A stretch of DNA of 17,302 bases from JAAYZQ01 sp041300865. GTDB lineage: Bacteria; Chloroflexota; Anaerolineae; JAAYZQ01. Position 1 is the stretch's first letter, and every line of letters begins with the position of its first letter. The translations under genes and the position numbers were made by a program. Shown piece by piece: positions 1 through 6,202 of the stretch. Location of the stretch: contig JBFYTF010000537.1 of assembly GCA_041300865.1 (NCBI GenBank), positions 1 through 17,302 on the forward strand. The letters are read 5' to 3'. The notes below the pieces were generated by a model. That model did not search any database. It saw only the letters and a list, made by a program, of their open reading frames with translations, and was not told where the DNA came from.

Positions 1-101
1 TGGTCGCGGCCAAGGCGGAGGTCCTGCCGGAAGCAGCAACTGATACCAGCGCCAGGGGAGGCAAGAGTACCGTGGCGCCATCTTTGCTTGGCTGCCCCTG
101 A
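1..101 (+). CDS. Possible C-terminal tail of an upstream gene (partial)
   Basis: Reading from base 3, the third frame is open from the window edge to a TGA at 99-101, giving about 32 residues rich in Ala, Gly and Ser. It would be the end of a protein beginning before the window. The stretch is too short and low in complexity to name. Its stop falls inside the promoter spacer at 88-116, which fits a gene ending just where the next transcription unit begins. It could equally be non-coding. Confidence 0.3.
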   Translation, partial: VAAKAEVLPEAATDTSARGGKSTVAPSLLGCP

Positions 102-116
102 GTTTTGTGGTAGAAT
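88..116 (+). promoter_or_regulatory. Sigma-70-type promoter of dnaG-rpoD
   Basis: The -35 element TTGGCT (88-93) and -10 element TAGAAT (111-116) are separated by 17 nt. TGG directly before the -10 makes an extended -10. Transcription would start near 123, leaving a leader of about 160 nt before the dnaG start codon. Confidence 0.65.
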
Positions 117-122
117 ACTAGA

Positions 123-283
123 GACCTGGCAGCCGCGCAGAGGTTGCCGGTCAGGGAGACCGGAAACGAGGGTCACCTGCCCGGATCCAACCGGTCGCTG
201 GACGGCCGCGAACCGCACCACACCTCCACTTGCCTGTTGGTTTCCGGTTGCCCTGGCGATCGCCGGGCATATGAAGGGTAGAA
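123..283 (+). other. dnaG 5' leader
   Basis: This stretch between the inferred start site and dnaG holds a small perfect hairpin (CCGGTC 147-152, loop AGGGA, GACCGG 158-163). A modest Shine-Dalgarno, GAAGGG, ends at 278, five bases before the ATG at 284. I see no terminator and do not recognise a known riboswitch. Confidence 0.35.
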
Positions 284-2236
284 ATGGGTGTTGTCGACGA
301 AATCAAGGAGCGCCTGGACATCGTCGAGATGATCCAAAGCTACGTGCCGCTCAAGAAAGCGGGCCGCAACTACCAGGGACTGTGTCCTTTCCACGCGGAA
401 AAGACCCCCTCCTTTGTGGTTTTTCCCGAAACCGGCACATGGCACTGCTTCGGCGCGTGTGGTACCGGCGGCGACATCCTCACCTTTGTCATGAAGCGCG
501 AGAACTTGAGCTTTGGCGAAGCGCTGCAGATGCTTGCCCGCCGGGCCGGCATCGAGCTCGAGCCCCGCAGCCCACAGGCAACGGAAGCCGAGCAGCGCCT
601 GGACCTCCTGCGCGAGATCAACCAGGCGGCGGCGACCTATTTTCACCACCTGCTCCTCGAGAGCGACGAGGCCGCCCGTGCCCGGTCTTACCTCGCGCGG
701 CGTGGGCTGGAGGCAGCCACGCTGGAGCGCTTTCAGTTGGGCTATTCCCTCGACCAGTGGGACGGCCTGCTCCGCTACCTGGCCAACAAGCCGTACGCTG
801 CTGCCGATCTCGTCGAGGCCGGCCTGGTCGTCGAGCGGGAAGACGGCAGCGGCCACTACGATCGCTTTCGGGGACGCATCATGTTTCCCATCCGCGATCT
901 CCAGGGCCGCACCATCGGCTTTGGGGCGCGGGCCATGGCCGACGCTCAGCCCAAGTACATGAACTCGCCCCAAACACCTCTCTTTGACAAGAGCGGAGTG
1001 CTGTACGGCCTCGATCAGGCCCGGGCGGGGATTCGAACCGCCGGTCAGGCGGTCATCGTCGAGGGCTATATGGATGTCCTCATGGCCCACCAGTTCGGCG
1101 TCAACAACGTCGTCGCCCAGATGGGCACGGCCCTGACCGAGGAGCAGCTGAAGCTCTTGAAGCGGCACACCCGGCGTTTTGTGCTGGCCCTCGACTCTGA
1201 CGCTGCGGGCGACCAGGCCACCTTGCGCGGGTTGGATGTGGCGCGCCAGGTCATGGACCGCGACGTGGTGCCCGTCATCACGCCCCGGGGGCTCATCCGC
1301 TACGAGGAACGCCTGGCCGCCGACATCCGGATCGTCTCGCTGCCGCCGGGGCTCGACCCCGACGAGGTAATCCGCGATAATCCCGCACGCTGGGCCGAGC
1401 TCGTCGCCAAGGCCAGCCCGGTGATGGACTACTATTTTCAGGCACTGACGGCCGGGCTTGATCTGGGCACCGCGCGGGGCAAAGCCGAGGCGGTGCACCT
1501 CCTCGGCCCACTCGTGGCCGAGGTGGGCGACCGCGTGCAGCGGATGCACTACCTGCAGATGCTGTCGCGCATGGTACAGGTGGACGAGAAAACGCTGTGG
1601 CAGCAGATCCGCCAGGCTACGGCGGGCGTGCGCCCTGCGACCGGCCGGCCGGCCCCGGCCCCGGACCGGGCAGCCGAGGCCGTCAAGGTGAGCCTTGACC
1701 TGGAAGCCCACTGCTTGTCGTACGCCCTCTGCTACCCGGCGCTCCTCGAGGACGTGGACGACGTCTTCCGGGCCTGCGATGAACCATCCTTCGGGCCCCA
1801 CGATCTGCGCCACGCAGAGGACAAGGCGATCCTGGAGAGCTGGCAGCGTTGGCTGGCAGGCGGGGGCTCACCCGTCGCTCAGGGTGAGTTTTACGACACC
1901 CTGGAAGAGATGCTGCAGGCCAGGCTCAATATCCTCATCCAGGCGAGGGCGGCCGAGCCCTCCGCCCCCGACGACCTGCTGCGTGACAAGGTTCTCGACC
2001 TCTTTGCCGAGCTGCGGCTGCGTGCGCTCCATCGCCAGGTGCGCGAGATGCGCTTTCTGCAGGAGGATGCCTGGGCAGCGGGCGATCGCGAGGCCCACCG
2101 CCGCCAGTATGGCAACCTGCCCAAGGACCTGACCCAGCGCATCCGGCGCCTGCAGCAGAGTAGAGACGCTCGCTCAGTCTCCGGACGGCGGCGGAACGAG
2201 GACGCGCTCGTGCGCGTCCCATACGGAGTGGAATAG
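284..2236 (+). CDS. dnaG: DNA primase DnaG
   Basis: DnaG makes the RNA primers for chromosomal replication and works with the replicative helicase at the fork. At 650 aa it is slightly longer than the usual 580-640. An N-terminal zinc-binding domain holds C34, H37, C55 and C59; the second knuckle reads CFGAC, so its spacing is C-x3-C rather than the common C-x2-C. The catalytic core has the RNA-polymerase-like motif YDRFRGRIMFPIRD (192-205) and the TOPRIM motifs EGYMD (260-264) and DSDAAGD (304-310), which supply the acidic metal-binding residues. The C-terminal 200 residues are helical and diverged, as expected for the helicase-interaction part. The ATG at 284 gives the MGVVDEIKERLDI start typical of the family. 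It is followed 15 nt later by rpoD, an old and widespread pairing, and both probably share the promoter at 88-116. Confidence 0.97.
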   Translation: MGVVDEIKERLDIVEMIQSYVPLKKAGRNYQGLCPFHAEKTPSFVVFPETGTWHCFGACGTGGDILTFVMKRENLSFGEALQMLARRAGIELEPRSPQATEAEQRLDLLREINQAAATYFHHLLLESDEAARARSYLARRGLEAATLERFQLGYSLDQWDGLLRYLANKPYAAADLVEAGLVVEREDGSGHYDRFRGRIMFPIRDLQGRTIGFGARAMADAQPKYMNSPQTPLFDKSGVLYGLDQARAGIRTAGQAVIVEGYMDVLMAHQFGVNNVVAQMGTALTEEQLKLLKRHTRRFVLALDSDAAGDQATLRGLDVARQVMDRDVVPVITPRGLIRYEERLAADIRIVSLPPGLDPDEVIRDNPARWAELVAKASPVMDYYFQALTAGLDLGTARGKAEAVHLLGPLVAEVGDRVQRMHYLQMLSRMVQVDEKTLWQQIRQATAGVRPATGRPAPAPDRAAEAVKVSLDLEAHCLSYALCYPALLEDVDDVFRACDEPSFGPHDLRHAEDKAILESWQRWLAGGGSPVAQGEFYDTLEEMLQARLNILIQARAAEPSAPDDLLRDKVLDLFAELRLRALHRQVREMRFLQEDAWAAGDREAHRRQYGNLPKDLTQRIRRLQQSRDARSVSGRRRNEDALVRVPYGVE

Positions 2237-2251
2237 GGAGAAAGGGAGTCA

Positions 2252-3616
2252 TTGATCCAACGGCACAATGGCAAACTGGCCGCTGAGCAGCGTGAGCAAG
2301 GTGAGGTGCCAGACGCAAGACAAGCTGTAGGAAGGGACATGGAGGACGACCTGTCGTCTGACGCCCTGGAAGACGAGCTCGCATCCGGCTTGGAAGTGAC
2401 GGAAGACCTGGGCGAGGATCAAGTCCACGGGGGCCTGGAGGAAGACGGGGCGGCCTTGCGCAGCCTCTTTCTCGACCTGGACATCGCGCGCCTGGAGGGC
2501 GTTGAGGACGAAGAGCCTCAGCTCCAGGATCTGCGCGCCATCGAAGAAGAGATGCAGGCCGAGCAAGAGGAGGATACTCTCCGTGACCTGGGGGAGGCCT
2601 TTGATCCCAGCAACGACCCCGTGCGCATGTATCTGCGCGAGATCGGCCAGGTCCCACTCCTGTCCGGCGATCAAGAGGTGTCGCTGGCCGAAGCCATGAT
2701 CCGCGGCGATCAGGCGCGCAGCCGCCTGGCCCATGACGGCGACCTGCCTTATGAGCTGGTGAGCGACCTCGAGCGCGAGGCGCAGCAGGGCGATCGCGCC
2801 CGGCGCCAACTCGCCGAGGCCAACCTCCGCCTCGTGGTCAGCGTCGCCAAGCGGTATATGGGACGGGGCATGTCCTTCCTGGATCTGATCCAGGAGGGCA
2901 ATATTGGCCTGCTGAAGGCGGTGGAAAAGTTTGACCACACCATGGGCTACAAGTTCTCTACCTACGCCACGTGGTGGATCCGCCAGGCCATCAGCCGGGC
3001 CATTGCCGATCAGGCGCGCACCATCCGCATCCCGGTGCATATGGTCGAGACCATCAGTCACTTGATCCGCACCCAACGCCGCCTGCAGCAGGAGTTGGGA
3101 CGCGATCCCCGCCCCGAAGACCTGGCCCTTGACCCACAGATGGGTGTCATCGTCGGGCTCGAAGAGGAGGACCGGGAGGCCATCCAGGCCGCCATCGACG
3201 GCGAACGCCGCCTCGACCCGCTGCTGGCGCGCAAGCTGCGGCGAGCGGCCAGCCAGGTGGAGCGCATCATGCGCATCTCCCAAGAGCCCATGTCGCTGGA
3301 GACGCCGGTGGGCAGCGAGGAAGACAGTTACCTCGGGGACTTTATCCGGGACGAGACGATGCCGGAGCCGGACGACGCTGCCTCGCAGCAGCTCCTGCGC
3401 GAACAGCTTCGCCTCATCCTGAACTCTCTCAACCACCGTGAGCGGCAGGTGCTCGAGATGCGTTTCGGGCTGAAGGACGGCCAGAGCCATACCCTGGAGG
3501 AGGTGGGCCAGGCCTTTGGCGTCACGCGCGAGCGAATCCGCCAGATCGAAGCCAAGGCCCTACGCAAGCTGCGCCACCCCCTGCGCAGCCGCAAGCTCAG
3601 GGACTACCTGGGTTAG
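2252..3616 (+). CDS. rpoD: Primary sigma factor RpoD (sigma-70 family)
   Basis: This is the housekeeping sigma factor that directs RNA polymerase to -35/-10 promoters; several such promoters are visible in this window. Residues 30-115 form an acidic N-terminal region. Region 1.2 is at about 122-155 (DPVRMYLREIG), region 2 at 191-262 (NLRLVVSVAKRY, DLIQEGNIGLLKAVEKFD, YATWWIRQAI), and region 4 at 385-450 (HRERQVLEMRFGL, then the helix-turn-helix GVTRERIRQIE). Between the ELGRDPRPEDLA segment of region 3 and RISQEPMSLETPVG there are roughly 34 more residues than in E. coli RpoD. The longest frame starts at TTG 2252 with AAAGGGAG only 3 nt upstream. ATG 2339 (residue 30) has AGGAAGGG at good spacing and may be the true start, giving 425 aa. 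It lies 15 nt after dnaG. Confidence 0.96.
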   Translation: MIQRHNGKLAAEQREQGEVPDARQAVGRDMEDDLSSDALEDELASGLEVTEDLGEDQVHGGLEEDGAALRSLFLDLDIARLEGVEDEEPQLQDLRAIEEEMQAEQEEDTLRDLGEAFDPSNDPVRMYLREIGQVPLLSGDQEVSLAEAMIRGDQARSRLAHDGDLPYELVSDLEREAQQGDRARRQLAEANLRLVVSVAKRYMGRGMSFLDLIQEGNIGLLKAVEKFDHTMGYKFSTYATWWIRQAISRAIADQARTIRIPVHMVETISHLIRTQRRLQQELGRDPRPEDLALDPQMGVIVGLEEEDREAIQAAIDGERRLDPLLARKLRRAASQVERIMRISQEPMSLETPVGSEEDSYLGDFIRDETMPEPDDAASQQLLREQLRLILNSLNHRERQVLEMRFGLKDGQSHTLEEVGQAFGVTRERIRQIEAKALRKLRHPLRSRKLRDYLG

Positions 3617-3620
3617 CAAT

Positions 3621-3649
3621 TTGACGAAACACAGGCGCTCGAGTATAAT
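3621..3649 (+). promoter_or_regulatory. Promoter of tRNA-Asn
   Basis: TTGACG (3621-3626) and a perfect TATAAT (3644-3649) are separated by exactly 17 nt. Transcription would start near 3656, about 11 nt before the mature tRNA. It begins 5 nt after the rpoD stop. Confidence 0.88.
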
Positions 3650-3666
3650 GGACGCGCCGTTGACCT

Positions 3667-3739
3667 TCCTCGGTAGCTCAATAGGCAGAGCGACCGGCTG
3701 TTAACCGGTTGGCTGGAAGTTCGAGTCTTCCCCGAGGAG
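3667..3739 (+). tRNA. tRNA-Asn (anticodon GTT)
   Basis: The full cloverleaf can be drawn by hand. The acceptor stem is TCCTCGG/CCGAGGA and the D stem GCTC/GAGC. The anticodon stem is ACCGG/CCGGT around the loop CTGTTAA, placing anticodon GTT at 3700-3702. The T stem is GGAAG/CTTCC around TTCGAGT. The discriminator base is G at 3739. The CCA end is not encoded (CCT follows), so it must be added enzymatically. It has its own promoter and terminator. Confidence 0.96.
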
Positions 3740-3746
3740 CCTGAGG

Positions 3747-3780
3747 GCCGCCGGTACCTGCCGGCGGCTCTTTCCTTCTT
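3747..3780 (+). terminator. Intrinsic terminator after tRNA-Asn
   Basis: A perfect 8-bp stem GCCGCCGG/CCGGCGGC (3747-3754 and 3761-3768) with loop TACCTG is followed by the T-rich run TCTTTCCTTCTT (3769-3780). It ends the tRNA transcript and any read-through from dnaG-rpoD. On the minus strand no T-run follows, so it should not terminate the convergent aspA transcript. Confidence 0.85.
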
Positions 3781-3808
3781 ACGCGGGTGTTCCCACCATC
3801 GCGTCGAG

Positions 3809-5209
3809 CTATCCCTGGATCCCCCCCTCGGTCATCCGGCGAGCGTCAAGCAGCCGGTCCGCTTCCTCGGCGCTCAGATAGCCCTTTTCGACGACCACCT
3901 CTTTGATCGTCCTGTTGCTGGCCATCGCTTCCTTGGCGACCTCCGCCCCTTTAAGATAGCCGATCACGGGGTTGAGGGCGGTCACCAGGATGGCGTTCTT
4001 GGCCAGCCAGCCCTCCGCCTTTTCGCGGTTGGCCTCGATGCCGGCCACGCAGCGGTCCGTGAAGGCGCGCACCGCGCCAATCAGGACGTGCATGCTCTCG
4101 AAGAGGTTGTGGGCGATGATGGGCATCATGACGTTCAGCTCGAGCTGGCCGGCCTGGCCCGCCAACGCCACCGCCAGGTCGTTGCCCTGGACGTGATAGC
4201 ACGCCATGTTGAGCATCTCGGCCAGCACGGGATTGACCTTGCCCGGCATGATGCTGCTGCCCGGCTGCACCGCCGGCAGGCGGATCTCGTCCAGCCCCGT
4301 GGCCGGGCCGCTGGACAGCAGCCGGAAATCGTTGGCAATGCGGCCCAGGCTGACCGCCAGGGTGCGCAGCGACGCCGAAAAGTCCACGGCATCGGCCTGG
4401 CTCTGCATGCTCTCAAAGAGGTCATCCGACTCGTACAGCACCAGCCCGGTCAGCTCGGAGAGCATGGCCACCATCCGCTGGTGGTACTCGGGATGGGCAT
4501 TCAGGCCGCTGCCCGTGGCCGTGCCGCCGATGCCCAGCCGGCGCAGCCCCTCGGCCGCCCGCCGGACCCGCTCCGTGTCCCGCTCCACCGCCCGGGCATA
4601 GGCCCCGAACTCCTGGCCCAGCCGCACCGGCACGGCATCCTGTAGGTGGGTCCGGCCCGATTTCACCACGTCGTCAAAGGCGGTCGCCCGCTCCTGCAGG
4701 GCACCGGCCAGGCGCTCCAGCTCGCCCGTCAGCTCGTCCAGCCGCCACAAACATCCCAGGCGGATGGCCGTGGGAATGGTGTCGTTGGTGCTCTGCGCCA
4801 TGTTGACGTGATCGTTGGGATGCACCGGCTTGCTTGGGTCGTCCAACCGGGCGCCCAGGATCTGGCTGGCCCGGTTGGCAATGACCTCGTTGGCGTTCAT
4901 GTTGTGGCTGGTGCCGGCACCGGCCTGGAACGGATCGACGACGAACTGCTCCTCCCAGTGTCCCTCCGCCACTTCGCGGGCCGCCTGGACGATGGCCGAC
5001 CCGCGCTCCTCGTCCAGGAGCCCCAGGTCCATGTGCACCAGCGCCGCCGCCTGCTTGATGACGGCCATGCTCCACACAAAGGCGCGGTAGGGGCGCATGC
5101 CGCTCACCCGAAAGTTCTCCACGGCGCGCTGCGTTTGGGCGCCATAGAGCGCGCCCGCCGGCACGCTGACCTCGCCCAACGAGTCCTTCTCGATCCGAAC
5201 GTCGCTCAT
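3809..5209 (-). CDS. aspA: Aspartate ammonia-lyase (fumarase/aspartase family)
   Basis: This 466-aa member of the fumarase/aspartase superfamily would act in the cytoplasm as a homotetramer, converting aspartate to fumarate plus ammonia, or hydrating fumarate if it is really FumC. Conserved blocks are TSHNMNANE (about 100-108), STNDTIPT (140-147), SGRTHLQ (184-190) and the family signature GSSIMPGKVNP (317-327), whose loop carries the catalytic serine. LQDAVP, the Val-Leu-Ala-Glu stretch after KVNP, and the C-terminal MTEGGIQG look more like Bacillus-type aspartase than fumarase, where I expect DATP and PTQCEA. YGAQTQRAVENF is shared with fumarases, so the substrate remains uncertain. An upstream ATG at 5245 is possible, but ATG 5209 has AAGGAG (5217-5222) with 7-nt spacing and gives the normal N-terminus. 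It is the last gene of the minus-strand run, 60 nt after the pterin-fold gene. Confidence 0.8.
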   Translation of the reverse strand: MSDVRIEKDSLGEVSVPAGALYGAQTQRAVENFRVSGMRPYRAFVWSMAVIKQAAALVHMDLGLLDEERGSAIVQAAREVAEGHWEEQFVVDPFQAGAGTSHNMNANEVIANRASQILGARLDDPSKPVHPNDHVNMAQSTNDTIPTAIRLGCLWRLDELTGELERLAGALQERATAFDDVVKSGRTHLQDAVPVRLGQEFGAYARAVERDTERVRRAAEGLRRLGIGGTATGSGLNAHPEYHQRMVAMLSELTGLVLYESDDLFESMQSQADAVDFSASLRTLAVSLGRIANDFRLLSSGPATGLDEIRLPAVQPGSSIMPGKVNPVLAEMLNMACYHVQGNDLAVALAGQAGQLELNVMMPIIAHNLFESMHVLIGAVRAFTDRCVAGIEANREKAEGWLAKNAILVTALNPVIGYLKGAEVAKEAMASNRTIKEVVVEKGYLSAEEADRLLDARRMTEGGIQG

Positions 5210-5269
5210 TACCTCGCTCCTTCGCTCCCCCGGCCCGCGCTGCACGGGCCGGGGGAAGGAACACCACGC

Positions 5270-6187
5270 TCAGGCAAACAAGTAGGAATCGGCGTACAGG
5301 AGCTGGTTGTTCAGCACCTGCACGGTCTTCAACAGCTTGACCTGCTCCGGGTCTGACATGTCGACAAAGCTGGGATCCATCTCGACCTCGGCCTTGGTGA
5401 CGTCGTACAGGCGCAGCAGCAGGCGATCGTAGGCGTTGGCCGGGTCGCGGTGGAGGATGACACGCATGGTGTCGGCCAGCCCCGGGTCCAGGCAGTTTAG
5501 GACCACGGCGTCGACTCCGGCCGCCAGAAGCATGGCCAGGTAGGCTTGTGCCAGGTAGGGCCTGGCCGCGTCGGCGGCGCCATCGGACACGTCGCCCAGG
5601 TGCACCAGGACGTTGGGTGCCGGTTCGGCGCCGATCTTGAGCAGCCGGACGGTCTCAACCGTCGCGGGCACCATCGGCTGGTCGCAGGTGAGGGCCGTGA
5701 CCAGGGGGTCGACGTATATCCGGTCGATGCTCAGCCCGGCCTCGAGGGCACGGGGCATCAGGTCGCCCGTGATAATCTCTATCCGTTCCTCGGTTGGTAG
5801 CGGCAGCCCTCGCGGGCAGGCGGGCAGGGCCACAGACGTGCCGTGCCGGACTGCGAGGTCGAGATAGGGCTGCAGCTCGCCAACGCCGGGCAGTGTAGCG
5901 TCGAGGAGCACGACGTCCCGGGCCGCTCGGACGCCGGCCTCCAGGGCGGTGGGGTCATCACCGCGCAGCACGAGGGGCACGGTCACCTCGGCGTGCACCG
6001 TTTTGACCAGCCACTCCAGGTCCTCGGCGCCGTTCTTACGCTGCGGGCCCAGGTCCAGGAGCAGCCAGTTGGCGCCCGCTTCTACCTGGCGGCGGGCCAA
6101 AGACTTGATCAGCAGCTCGAACCGCTGGCTGGCAGCCGAGGCCAGGGGTGGGCGGCTAAGGCGAATCTGGTTACCAATCAACAGCAT
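5270..6187 (-). CDS. Pterin-binding-fold protein related to methyltetrahydrofolate:corrinoid methyltransferases
   Basis: This 305-aa protein has the TIM-barrel layout of the DHPS/AcsE/MetH pterin-binding family. It shows MLLIGNQI at the start, RRQVEAGANWLLLDLG (32-47), EDLEWLVKTV (55-64), ALEAGV (81-86), IYVDPLV (157-163) and YLAQAYLAMLLAAGVDAVV (211-229). Authentic family members move a methyl group between tetrahydrofolate and a corrinoid protein, or make dihydropteroate. Here residues expected to grip the pterin look changed: R75 replaces an Asp, D96 replaces the Asn of INST, and D199 replaces the Asn of SNVS; D160 is kept. No corrinoid protein gene is adjacent. About 45 C-terminal residues extend past the barrel. 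The start has GGAGGA (6195-6200) 7 nt upstream, and the gene follows the thioredoxin-like fusion by 15 nt, so the two are probably co-transcribed. The fold call is firm; the activity is unknown. Confidence 0.75.
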   Translation of the reverse strand: MLLIGNQIRLSRPPLASAASQRFELLIKSLARRQVEAGANWLLLDLGPQRKNGAEDLEWLVKTVHAEVTVPLVLRGDDPTALEAGVRAARDVVLLDATLPGVGELQPYLDLAVRHGTSVALPACPRGLPLPTEERIEIITGDLMPRALEAGLSIDRIYVDPLVTALTCDQPMVPATVETVRLLKIGAEPAPNVLVHLGDVSDGAADAARPYLAQAYLAMLLAAGVDAVVLNCLDPGLADTMRVILHRDPANAYDRLLLRLYDVTKAEVEMDPSFVDMSDPEQVKLLKTVQVLNNQLLYADSYLFA

Positions 6188-6202
6188 CGGGTTGTCCTCC
6201 GT

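Noticed and set aside
88..987. Open frame of 299 codons on the + strand overlapping the dnaG start
   Set aside because: It begins inside the dnaG promoter and overlaps dnaG in another frame; its composition (Arg, Pro, Gly) is typical of a shadow.
173..1813. Open frame of 546 codons on the minus strand opposite dnaG
   Set aside because: It is the antisense shadow of dnaG in GC-rich DNA; the product has no recognisable domain and the + strand frame is unmistakably primase.
2249..3490. Open frame of 413 codons on the minus strand opposite rpoD
   Set aside because: Antisense shadow of rpoD with no domain similarity.
3809..5209. Firm assignment as class II fumarase (FumC)
   Set aside because: DAVP and the residues after KVNP favour aspartase, although the two cannot be separated with certainty by eye.
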